Source: Pseudomonadota bacterium (lineage in GTDB: Bacteria > Pseudomonadota > Gammaproteobacteria > Xanthomonadales > Xanthomonadaceae). Taken from it: a DNA stretch of 12,662 nt. Below the pieces are notes generated by a model that did no database searches, was not told the origin of the DNA, and worked only from the letters and a program-made list of their open reading frames with translations. Position 1 is the first letter of the stretch. Each line of letters begins with the position of its first letter. The position numbers and the translations under genes are program-made. The stretch lies in contig JAEWFT010000051.1 of the NCBI GenBank assembly GCA_023388715.1, positions 1 through 12,662 of the forward strand, read 5' to 3'. Below, piece after piece: positions 1-5,920 of this stretch.

Positions 1-236
1 ATGCTGGTGCCCGGTGCCGGATCGATGTGCGCGCCGCAGACCTCGCCGGGGACGAAGCGGCCGTCCGCATCCAGCTCGATCGGCACCACGGCGATTTCCA
101 GCAGCGCGTGCCGGTTCCAGTCGAAGCCGCCGGTCTCGACGTCGACCACCACCGGCAGGTAGCCACGGAAGCGCTTCGCCATCGGCGAGACGGCGGCGGA
201 CGGATCGGGGCAAGGCGTGGGTGTCTCGTGGGTCAT
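1..236 (-). CDS. rnt: Ribonuclease T, N-terminal part (runs off the left edge)
   Basis: RNase T is a DEDD-family 3'-5' exoribonuclease that trims the 3' ends of tRNAs and other stable RNAs in the cytoplasm. Only the first 78 codons are in the window. The visible protein has the family's N-terminal block: FRGYLPVVVDVETGGFD at residues 23-39, followed by HALLEIAVVPIEL. D32 and E34 of the DVETGG motif are the expected Exo I metal ligands. The ATG at 236 was chosen, giving an 18-residue leader; an ATG at 182 (MAKRFRGY) is a real alternative, and neither has a convincing ribosome binding site. The gene starts 21 bases after the stop of the DUF2063 gene on the same strand, so it may be transcribed with the RiPP cassette, although it has no evident functional link to it. 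Family assignment is firm; the start is uncertain. Confidence 0.9.
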   Translation of the reverse strand, partial: MTHETPTPCPDPSAAVSPMAKRFRGYLPVVVDVETGGFDWNRHALLEIAVVPIELDADGRFVPGEVCGAHIDPAPGTS

Positions 237-257
237 CACGTCAGGGTACTGGATGGG

Positions 258-1001
258 TCATGCCGGGCGCGTGCCGAGCAGCACGCGCTCTTGGCGCAGG
301 CGCTCGAGCATCGGCATGGCCTCGACGAGGAAGGCGTCGAGGTCCGGTTGCCCGGCTTCGTCGGCCAGTTGCGCCAGCAGGGCGCGGCCGGACGCGCCCT
401 CGTTCGCTGCAACCAACGCCAGCAGGCGGAACAGCAACGGCGAGAGCGCGGAGAAATGGATGCGGCCGTCGTCCTCGCGGCGCAGCAGCAGGCGCGTAGG
501 CTCGATGGGCGGCGCCACCGCGTCGAAGCCGGGGCCGATTCGGGCCACCGGCCAGCGGTAGGCCAGTGGCCACGCCAGCGGCGACAGCACCGGCATGCCG
601 GCCAACAGGTCGCCGGTCGCATCGTGCGGGGGCAGGGGCACATCGGTCAGCTGCAACCCCAGTTCGGCCCATTCGTAATGCGCCAGTTCAGCCAGCCACG
701 GCCGCGTCGGATCGGGCTGCGCCTGCAGGAACGCGACCAGTTCCAGCCCCAGCTCGGGGAAGAGCGGCGTGCGGCTTGCGTGGTGCGCGAGGAAACGCCG
801 GACCAGCGCCTGCCAATCGTCGCCGCTCAGCGTCTTGCGGATCACCGGGAAGCCGCCGGCAAGCAGGCCCTCGACGTTGTTGAAGACGAGGTCGCGGTAG
901 ACCTTCAGCCGCCGCGGCTCGATGCCGGCGGGGCCGGGATGCGCGTCGGGGTCGCGTACATGCGCGGGGAGGGCGCCGAGCTGATCGTGCAGGCGGCTCA
1001 T
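258..1001 (-). CDS. hvfC: DUF2063 (HvfC/BufC-type) RiPP maturation partner protein
   Basis: This is a 247-residue protein of the DUF2063 family, older annotations of which say 'putative DNA-binding domain'. In characterised systems these proteins work with the neighbouring DUF692 enzyme, probably by binding and presenting the precursor peptide. Visible signatures are an N-terminal helical block, RLKVYRDLVFNNVEGLL at residues 31-47 followed by GGFPVIRKTLSGDDW, and LAHYEWAEL at 106-114, both typical of the family. The C-terminal half (about 150-247) is Leu/Ala/Arg rich and resembles the winged-helix-like second domain of HvfC proteins. No signal peptide or membrane segment is seen, so it is cytoplasmic. 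The start ATG overlaps the stop of the upstream DUF692 gene as ATGA (4 bases), which indicates translational coupling. A longer open frame extends upstream inside hvfB, but the coupled start is much more likely. Confidence 0.88.
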   Translation of the reverse strand: MSRLHDQLGALPAHVRDPDAHPGPAGIEPRRLKVYRDLVFNNVEGLLAGGFPVIRKTLSGDDWQALVRRFLAHHASRTPLFPELGLELVAFLQAQPDPTRPWLAELAHYEWAELGLQLTDVPLPPHDATGDLLAGMPVLSPLAWPLAYRWPVARIGPGFDAVAPPIEPTRLLLRREDDGRIHFSALSPLLFRLLALVAANEGASGRALLAQLADEAGQPDLDAFLVEAMPMLERLRQERVLLGTRPA

Positions 1002-1822
1002 GGGGTGGCCGCCTGCAGGCCACGGATGCGCTCGACTTCCTGCAGCAGGGTGGCCAGCGGGGGAAAGTTGAAGTCGCGTTCCAGCAGGGTCGGGCGTACG
1101 CCATGGCGCGCGTACGCATGTGCGAGCAGGTCCCAGACGTCGTCCTTCACCGGCGCGCCGTGGGTATCGATCTTCAGGTCCGGTGCATCGTCGTAGTGCC
1201 CGGCGATGTGCAGGCTGGCGATGCGGTCGGTCGGCATCGCGTCGATGAAGGCGCGGGCGTCGTAGCCGTGGTTGATCGCGTTGACGTAGACATTGTTGAC
1301 GTCCAGCAGCAGATCGCAATCGGCTTCCGCCAGCACCGCGTCGACGAAGTCGGTCTCGGCCAGCGCCTGGAACGGCGCGGCGTAGTAGCTGACGTTCTCG
1401 ATCGCGATGCGGCGGCCCAACGCGTCCTGGACGTGGCGGATGCGCTTGGCGACGTGGTGCACGGCTTCGTCGGTGAACGGGATCGGCAGCAGGTCATAGA
1501 GGTGGCCACCCGCGCTGCAGTAGCTCAGGTGCTCGCTGTAGAGCGCGACGTGGTGGCGGTCGAGGAACACACGGGTGCGGCGCAGGAAATCGTCGTCCAG
1601 CGGGTCCGGCCCGCCCAGCGACAGCGACAGCCCGTGGCAGGCCAGCGGATGCGTCGCGGACAGGCGGCCCAGCTTCTCGCCCAACGCGCCGCCGACGCCG
1701 ATCCAGTTGTCCGGCGCGCACTCGAGAAAATCGAAGGCGCCCGCAGGCGCCTCGATCAGTTCGTCAAGCAGGGCGCGGCGCAGGCCGATGCCGGCGCCGC
1801 GCACTGGCAGGGCAACGGGCAT
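998..1822 (-). CDS. hvfB: DUF692 multinuclear non-heme iron oxidase (MNIO), HvfB/BufB type
   Basis: This 274-residue protein belongs to the DUF692 (MNIO) family, TIM-barrel enzymes that use two or three iron ions and O2 to modify cysteine or neighbouring residues in RiPP precursors. Conserved motifs can be followed in order: FLECAPDNW (32-40), CHGLSLSLGG (62-71), SEHLSY (96-101), IENVSYY (141-147), LLLDVNNVYVN (171-181), SLHIAGH (203-209), DTHGAPV (219-225) and LLERDFNFP (246-254). H63, E97, E142, D174, N176, H205, D219, H221 and E248 are the likely metal or active-site residues by family analogy. Length is normal for the family. It starts 6 bases after the stop of the precursor gene and overlaps the DUF2063 gene by 4 bases, giving the precursor-enzyme-partner order of hvfABC. 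The EGKCG substrate next door suggests oxazolone/thioamide-type chemistry; this is inferred, since MNIO enzymes catalyse several reactions. Confidence 0.92.
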   Translation of the reverse strand: MPVALPVRGAGIGLRRALLDELIEAPAGAFDFLECAPDNWIGVGGALGEKLGRLSATHPLACHGLSLSLGGPDPLDDDFLRRTRVFLDRHHVALYSEHLSYCSAGGHLYDLLPIPFTDEAVHHVAKRIRHVQDALGRRIAIENVSYYAAPFQALAETDFVDAVLAEADCDLLLDVNNVYVNAINHGYDARAFIDAMPTDRIASLHIAGHYDDAPDLKIDTHGAPVKDDVWDLLAHAYARHGVRPTLLERDFNFPPLATLLQEVERIRGLQAATP

Positions 1823-1828
1823 CGCGCG

Positions 1829-2293
1829 TCAGGCGCTGCCGCCGCACTTGCCCTCGCCACACTTGCCTTCCCCGCACTTGCCCTCGGCGGAGGCCTTGTC
1901 GCCCTTCGCTTCCTTCATCTTGGCGTGGGCTTCGTCCATCTCGGGCTGGGTGATGAAACCGTCGCCGTTGATGTCATGGTCGGCGAACTTCTCGTCGCTG
2001 CCCTTGTGTGCGGCGGCGAACTCGGCCCGCGACAGGCGGCCGTCCTTGTCGGCGTCCATCTTCGACACGCCGCAGGCGCCTTCGTGGCCCTTGGCCTTGG
2101 CCGCGGCCATGCCGCCGCCGCATTTGCCCTCGCCGCACTTGCCTTCGGCGGCCTTGGCTTCCACCTTTGCGGCGTCCTGCATGTAACCGGCGGCCATGGC
2201 GTCCATGGTGAAGAGCGAGCCGGCGACCAAGGTGCCGGTGGCGACGGCGGTGCCGAGCAGGTGGACGAGCGGCTTGCTGGTGTTGGCGGTCAT
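1829..2293 (-). CDS. hvfA: Exported EF-hand/EGKCG-repeat RiPP precursor, HvfA-like metallophore
   Basis: This 154-residue protein is the probable substrate of the adjacent HvfB/HvfC pair. Residues 1-34 look like a Sec signal peptide (hydrophobic core about 11-29, cleavage near AMA/AG at 34/35). The mature part has three blocks. The first is an EGKCG pair with Cys53 and Cys58. The second is a central segment with a lone Cys74 and two canonical 12-residue EF-hand loops, 80-91 (D80, D82, D84, G85, E91) and 107-118 (D107, N109, D111, G112, E118). The third is a C-terminal EGKCG triplet with Cys140, Cys145 and Cys150. In the Haemophilus HvfA system, EGKCG cysteines are reported to become copper-binding oxazolone/thioamide groups, so a periplasmic metal buffer or metallophore is likely here. 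GGAG lies 5 bases before the ATG at 2293, supporting this start. Having clusters on both sides of a calcium-binding domain is notable. The modification itself cannot be seen in DNA. Confidence 0.88.
   Translation of the reverse strand: MTANTSKPLVHLLGTAVATGTLVAGSLFTMDAMAAGYMQDAAKVEAKAAEGKCGEGKCGGGMAAAKAKGHEGACGVSKMDADKDGRLSRAEFAAAHKGSDEKFADHDINGDGFITQPEMDEAHAKMKEAKGDKASAEGKCGEGKCGEGKCGGSA
1841..1885 (-). repeat. Three 15-base tandem repeats encoding EGKCG x3 (hvfA C-terminus)
   Basis: Three consecutive 15-base units (1841-1855, 1856-1870, 1871-1885) differ at only one or two positions each. The consensus on the coding strand is GAGGGCAAGTGCGGC, reading Glu-Gly-Lys-Cys-Gly. The array is in frame, so loss or gain of a unit would change the number of predicted modification sites without disrupting the protein. 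Confidence 0.9.
2117..2146 (-). repeat. Two 15-base tandem repeats encoding EGKCG x2 (hvfA N-terminal cluster)
   Basis: Two adjacent 15-base units (2117-2131 and 2132-2146) are nearly the same as the units at 1841-1885 and also encode EGKCG. The two arrays are separated by the EF-hand region and read in the same direction, so they form a dispersed direct repeat within one gene. Confidence 0.88.
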
Positions 2294-2329
2294 GGAAACT
2301 CCGGTGATCTTCGCAATGGCGGGAATGCG

Positions 2330-2375
2330 ATGCTAGCGCGACGGCTGGGCGCCGGCGAGCAGAACCCGCAGCCGT
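2330..2375 (-). other. Inverted repeat and -10-like hexamer in the phoU-hvfA gap
   Basis: In the 118-base gap between phoU and hvfA, a perfect 7-base inverted repeat (2341-2347 and 2369-2375, arms ACGGCTG/CAGCCGT) encloses 21 bases. Five bases downstream on the minus strand is TAGCAT (2335-2330), which resembles a -10 hexamer, about 36 bases before the hvfA start. There is no U-tract, so it is not a standard intrinsic terminator. It could be an operator, a weak attenuator or chance in GC-rich DNA. No good -35 partner is visible at normal spacing, and an ECF-sigma promoter cannot be excluded. Confidence 0.3.
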
Positions 2376-2411
2376 TCATCCAGGTGAAGCGGGCCCGGCC
2401 GCCAGTCCCAC

Positions 2412-3113
2412 TCACACGACGGTGGTGTTGCTCTCGTCGCGCTTCTCTCGCGGAGTCAGCAATTCCTCCCCGTGGACCAGGAACCAGACGTTCTCGGCGA
2501 TGTTGGTGGCGTGGTCGCCGATCCGCTCGATGTTCTTGGCCATGAACAGCAGGTGGGTGCAGGCGGTGATCGCGCGGGCATCCTCCATCATGTAGGTCAG
2601 CAACTCGCGGAACAGCCCGGTGTACAGGGTGTCCAGTTCGGCGTCGCTCTCGCGCACGCGCAGTGCCGCATCGCCGTCGCGCTCGACGTAGGCTCGCATG
2701 ACCTCGCGCAGCTGGCGCGCGGCCAGCTTGCCCAGCGCCTCGAGGCCGCGGGTGTGCGGCAGCGGCGGACTGTGGTTCAGCGCCATCGAGCGCTTGGCGA
2801 TGTTGGCCGCGTAGTCGCCGATACGCTCGATGTCGGAGGCTACCCGCAGCGCGGCGAGGATGATGCGCAGGTCGGTGGCCATCGGCCCGCGCCGGATCAG
2901 GCGGATCACGTCCTGGTTGACCTGCTGCTCCAGCGCGTCGATGGCGTCGTCGTTGGCCATCACCCGCTCGGCGGCCTTGTCGTCGCGGCGTTCGACCACG
3001 TCCAGCGCCGCCTCCAGCTGCGCCACCGCCATCTCGCCCATGCGCAGCAGTTCGCGCATCAGCGCGGCCTGCTGCTCGTCGTAACTCCTGACGATGTGTC
3101 CGTGCTCGTTCAT
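2412..3113 (-). CDS. phoU: Phosphate transport regulator PhoU
   Basis: PhoU is the cytoplasmic, mostly alpha-helical protein that couples the Pst transporter to the PhoR/PhoB two-component system and represses the Pho regulon when phosphate is plentiful. The 233-residue length fits (E. coli PhoU is 241). Its two-fold repeat is clear: each half carries the signature motif, IERIGDYAANIAK at residues 95-107 and IERIGDHATNIAE at 195-207. E96/D100 and E196/D200 are the usual metal-cluster residues. The N-terminus (EQQAALMRELLRMGEMA, 13-29) also matches the family. The ATG at 3113 shares one base with the pstB stop codon (TGATG), so the two are probably translationally coupled. A longer open frame reaches further upstream into pstB but is not supported. 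As last gene of the pst operon it is in its usual place. Confidence 0.95.
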   Translation of the reverse strand: MNEHGHIVRSYDEQQAALMRELLRMGEMAVAQLEAALDVVERRDDKAAERVMANDDAIDALEQQVNQDVIRLIRRGPMATDLRIILAALRVASDIERIGDYAANIAKRSMALNHSPPLPHTRGLEALGKLAARQLREVMRAYVERDGDAALRVRESDAELDTLYTGLFRELLTYMMEDARAITACTHLLFMAKNIERIGDHATNIAENVWFLVHGEELLTPREKRDESNTTVV

Positions 3114-3955
3114 CAGCCGAAGCGTCCCGTGATGTAGTCCTCGGTCCGTTGCTGGACCGGGTTGGAGAAGATCTGCTCGGTCGCGCCGTGCTCGATGAGG
3201 TCGCCCAGGTACATGAAGGCGGTGTAGTCGGAGACGCGCGCGGCCTGCTGCATGTTGTGGGTCACGATCATGATCGTGAACTCCTGCTTGAGTTCCTCGA
3301 TCAGCTGCTCGATGCGGCTGGTGGAGATCGGGTCGAGTGCCGAAGTCGGCTCGTCCAGCAACAGCACGTCGGGCCGCAGCGCGACGGCGCGGGCGATGCA
3401 CAGGCGCTGCTGCTGGCCGCCGGAAAGGCCCAGGCCGCTTTCCTTCAGCTTGTCCTTGACCTCGTCCCACAGCGCGGCCTGGCGCAGGGCCTGTTCCACG
3501 CGCAGGTCCATCTCGGCCCTGCCGAGGCGCTCGTGGTGGCGGATGCCGTAGGCGACGTTCTCATAGATCGTCATCGGGAACGGCACCGGCTTCTGGAACA
3601 CCATGCCGACCTTGCTGCGCAGGCGGTTCATCGGGTACTTCGGGTCGAGGATGTCCTCGCCGTCCAGCAGCACCTGGCCGCGCGCCTCCAGCTTCGGGTA
3701 CAGCGCGTAGATGCGGTTGAACACGCGCAGCAGGGTGGACTTGCCGCAGCCCGACGGGCCGATCAGCGCGGTCACGCGCTTCTCGGGAATGTCGAGGTCG
3801 ATGTCCTTGACCGCGTGGAACTTGTCGTACCAGAAGTTCAGGCCGCGCGCAGCGATCTTCACCGGGGGCGGCAGGGCCAGGTTGGCATCGCGCAGCGGCT
3901 GGGCCGTTGCGAGGTTCGCATCGTTCATCGGATCGGTCCGCAGGAAATTAGTCAT
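3113..3955 (-). CDS. pstB: Phosphate ABC transporter ATP-binding protein PstB
   Basis: PstB is the ATPase subunit that drives phosphate import through PstC/PstA at the inner membrane. All ABC motifs are intact (numbered from the ATG at 3955, 280 residues): Walker A GPSGCGKST at 66-74, Q-loop Q121 in GMVFQKPVPFPM, signature LSGGQQQR at 177-184, Walker B VLLLDEP at 197-203, H-loop H233 in VTHNMQQAARVSD, and the PstB-type C-terminus TEDYITGRFG. The FQKP-PFPM and THNMQQAARVSD stretches are diagnostic for PstB among ABC ATPases. With this start the gene overlaps pstA by 8 bases. A second ATG at 3928 (MNDANL, 271 residues) is equally possible; neither has a clear ribosome binding site, and homology proper begins only near residue 32. 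The function is certain, the start is not. Confidence 0.95.
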   Translation of the reverse strand: MTNFLRTDPMNDANLATAQPLRDANLALPPPVKIAARGLNFWYDKFHAVKDIDLDIPEKRVTALIGPSGCGKSTLLRVFNRIYALYPKLEARGQVLLDGEDILDPKYPMNRLRSKVGMVFQKPVPFPMTIYENVAYGIRHHERLGRAEMDLRVEQALRQAALWDEVKDKLKESGLGLSGGQQQRLCIARAVALRPDVLLLDEPTSALDPISTSRIEQLIEELKQEFTIMIVTHNMQQAARVSDYTAFMYLGDLIEHGATEQIFSNPVQQRTEDYITGRFG

Positions 3956-4844
3956 GGGCGGGCTTGTTTCGCAGCAGGAGGGAGCGCGCTGCGAGGCTGA
4001 TGGCCAGCACGAACAGGGTGATGAGCAGCGCGCCCGCCCAGGCCAGGTGTTCCCAGTTCTCGTAGCCGGAGCCGGCGAACTTGTACATCACCAGCGGCAC
4101 CGCGCTCATCGCGCCGCCCACGTCGAGGCTGAAGAACTCGTTGCCGAAGGCGGTGAACAGCAGCGGCGCGGTCTCGCCGCTGATGCGCGCCAGCGCCAGC
4201 AGGATGCCGGTGACGATGCCCGGCAGCGCGCTGCGGTACAGCACCTGCACCGTCACCTTCCACTGCGGCACGCCCAGCGACAGCGCGGCCTCGCGCATCT
4301 GCACCGGCACCAGCCTCAGCATCTCGTCGGTGGTGCGCACCACCACCGGCAGCACGATGAAGGCCAGCGCCAGCGCGCCGGCGACCGCGGAGAAGTTGCC
4401 GCCGGTCTGCATCACGAAAGCCGCATACACGAACAGGCCCAGCACGATTGAGGGCGCCGACAGCAGGATGTCGTTGACGAAGCGCACCACCGTGCCCAGC
4501 TTACGGTGGTTGCCGTACTCGGCCAGCCACGTGCCGGCCGCGATACCGAGCGGGGTGCCGACCAGCACGCCCATGCCGCACATCATCAGGCTGCCGACGA
4601 TGGCGTTGCGCAGACCACCCGCTTCCATTGGCGGCGGCTGGTCCTGGGTCAGCAGCGCGACGTTGAGGTGGGCCAGACCCTTGGCCAAGAGAGTCCACAG
4701 GATCCAGCCAAGGAAGGCGAGGCCAAAGGCCGCCGCGGCGCAGGCCAGCACGATCGCGACCACGTTGCGGATCGCGCGGCGGCGGTAGAGGGAGGCGCGC
4801 GCCCTGTCGATGGCGACCGGGGTGGCGTGGGTGGCGGCGCTCAC
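3948..4844 (-). CDS. pstA: Phosphate ABC transporter permease PstA
   Basis: PstA forms, with PstC, the inner-membrane channel of the high-affinity phosphate transporter. The 298-residue protein has a short basic cytoplasmic N-terminus (RARASLYRRR) and about six hydrophobic segments (near 27-55, 80-108, 125-147, 152-172, 204-222 and 267-290). The cytoplasmic EAA loop that docks on the ATPase is visible at about 185-213 (EAALSLGVPQWKV then LPGIVTG), followed by ARISGETAPLLFTAFGN, a PstA hallmark. The start codon is GTG (4844-4842) and overlaps the pstC stop as GTGA, implying translational coupling. Length and motif order are normal for the family. Confidence 0.95.
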   Translation of the reverse strand: MSAATHATPVAIDRARASLYRRRAIRNVVAIVLACAAAAFGLAFLGWILWTLLAKGLAHLNVALLTQDQPPPMEAGGLRNAIVGSLMMCGMGVLVGTPLGIAAGTWLAEYGNHRKLGTVVRFVNDILLSAPSIVLGLFVYAAFVMQTGGNFSAVAGALALAFIVLPVVVRTTDEMLRLVPVQMREAALSLGVPQWKVTVQVLYRSALPGIVTGILLALARISGETAPLLFTAFGNEFFSLDVGGAMSAVPLVMYKFAGSGYENWEHLAWAGALLITLFVLAISLAARSLLLRNKPAHD

Positions 4845-5803
4845 CGGTTGCCCTCCTTGCGCGACAGGTTCATCAGCATCAGGCGGGCCAGCGCCAGCAC
4901 CACGAAGGTCACGATGAACAGCACGAAGCCGAGCAGCAGCAGGGCGGCGCGGTATTCCTCGGTGGCCTCGCCGAAGTCATTGGCGATCAGCGCGGCGATG
5001 GTGGTTGAGGGCTCCAGCAGGGAGGTGGTGAAGGTCGCGCTGTTGCCGATCACGAAGGCGACCGCCATGGTCTCGCCCAGTGCGCGGCCCAGGCCGAGGA
5101 ACACGCCGCCGATCACCGCCGAGCGGGTATACGGCAGCACGATGTCCCAGCTCACTTCCCACCGGGTGGCGCCGAGTGCGTAGGCGGATTCCTTCAGGCG
5201 CGACGGCACCGTGAGAAACACCTCGCGCATCACGGAGGAGATGAACGGCACCACCATGATCGACAGCACGATGCCGGAGGTGAGCATGCCGGCGCCGATC
5301 GCAGGACCCTGGAACAGCGGGCCGATCACCGGCAGCGGGCCCACGTGGTCATTGAGCCAGGGGATCATGTGCTCGCGCATCACCGGCATCAGCACGAAGA
5401 AGCCCCACATGCCATAGATGATCGACGGGATGCCGGCCAGCAGTTCGATCGCGGTGCCGATCGGCCCGCGCAGCCAGCGCGGCGCGACCTCGGTGAGGAA
5501 GAAGGCGATACCGAAGCTCACCGGCACCGCGATGAGCATCGCGATGATGGCGGTGACGACGGTGCCGTAGATCGGCACCAGCGCGCCGTACTTGTTCTCC
5601 ACCGGGTTCCAGTCGGTCGAGAAGAAGAAGCCCAGGCCCTCGCTGGCGAGGACGCTGCGGCCGCCCCACAGCATGGAGAGGGCGGCGCCGGCCAGGGTGA
5701 CCAGCACGAAGACGGCAGTGGCGGTGAGCAGCCAGCGGAAGTGCCGGTCGTCGGCGGCATCGCGCCTGCTGTCGATGCCGCTGATGGGGACGGGGGTGCT
5801 CAT
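4841..5803 (-). CDS. pstC: Phosphate ABC transporter permease PstC
   Basis: PstC is the second membrane subunit of the Pst phosphate importer. The 320-residue protein has about six membrane segments (near 24-46, 78-103, 118-141, 172-193, 231-253 and 287-312). Family blocks are plain: FFFSTDWNPVENKYGALVPI at 59-78, GIPSIIYGMWGFFVLMP at 124-140, the EAA loop ESAYALGATRWEV at 205-217, and GRALGETMAVAFVIGN at 239-254. It ends in a basic tail (RKEGNR) and overlaps pstA by 4 bases. The ATG at 5803 follows a 117-base gap after pstS that holds two perfect hairpins, and its own ribosome binding site is weak. This fits the common pattern where pstS is made in excess over the membrane subunits. Confidence 0.95.
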   Translation of the reverse strand: MSTPVPISGIDSRRDAADDRHFRWLLTATAVFVLVTLAGAALSMLWGGRSVLASEGLGFFFSTDWNPVENKYGALVPIYGTVVTAIIAMLIAVPVSFGIAFFLTEVAPRWLRGPIGTAIELLAGIPSIIYGMWGFFVLMPVMREHMIPWLNDHVGPLPVIGPLFQGPAIGAGMLTSGIVLSIMVVPFISSVMREVFLTVPSRLKESAYALGATRWEVSWDIVLPYTRSAVIGGVFLGLGRALGETMAVAFVIGNSATFTTSLLEPSTTIAALIANDFGEATEEYRAALLLLGFVLFIVTFVVLALARLMLMNLSRKEGNR

Positions 5804-5862
5804 CGGGCTAGGGGGTTCCGGCGTGCGTGGGGCACAGGGTGTTGCGTGATGCGGACAGGCGT

Positions 5863-5880
5863 TCCCGGCTTGCGCCGGGA
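5863..5880 (-). other. Perfect hairpin with GCAA tetraloop between pstS and pstC
   Basis: In pst mRNA this reads as a 7-base perfect stem (TCCCGGC/GCCGGGA) closed by GCAA, a GNRA-type tetraloop that makes very stable RNA hairpins. It lies about 40 bases after the pstS stop and has no U-tract, so a terminator is unlikely. An mRNA-stabilising element protecting the pstS 3' end is a reasonable inference. Confidence 0.55.
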
Positions 5881-5894
5881 GGGCCCGTCGTGGA

Positions 5895-5911
5895 CCGCGC
5901 GCCAGGCGCGG
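5895..5911 (-). other. Second hairpin between pstS and pstC
   Basis: This is a 6-base perfect stem (CCGCGC/GCGCGG) with a 5-base loop, 9 bases after the pstS stop codon on the minus strand. With the neighbouring GCAA hairpin it makes a tandem pair at the 3' end of pstS. No U-tract follows. In GC-rich DNA a single 6-base stem could be chance; the pairing makes it more credible. Confidence 0.4.
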
Positions 5912-5920
5912 CCGATGGGG

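Noticed and set aside
258..1001. DNA-binding transcription regulator, the older label for DUF2063 proteins
   Set aside because: Position and overlap with the MNIO gene and precursor make a RiPP maturation role far more likely.
27..1196. Long plus-strand open frame opposite rnt and hvfC
   Set aside because: Arg/Gln-rich shadow of the minus-strand genes, with no recognisable motif.
1841..2146. CRISPR-like or non-coding repeat array
   Set aside because: The 15-base units are directly adjacent, in frame, and encode the EGKCG motif; there are no spacers.
2294..2411. Pho box in front of hvfA
   Set aside because: No CTGTCAT-like heptamers at 11-base spacing could be found on either strand of the gap.
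1103..2545. Long plus-strand open frame opposite hvfB and hvfA
   Set aside because: Opposite strand of well-supported genes; composition is low-complexity Val/Gly/Arg/Ala and no domain is recognisable.
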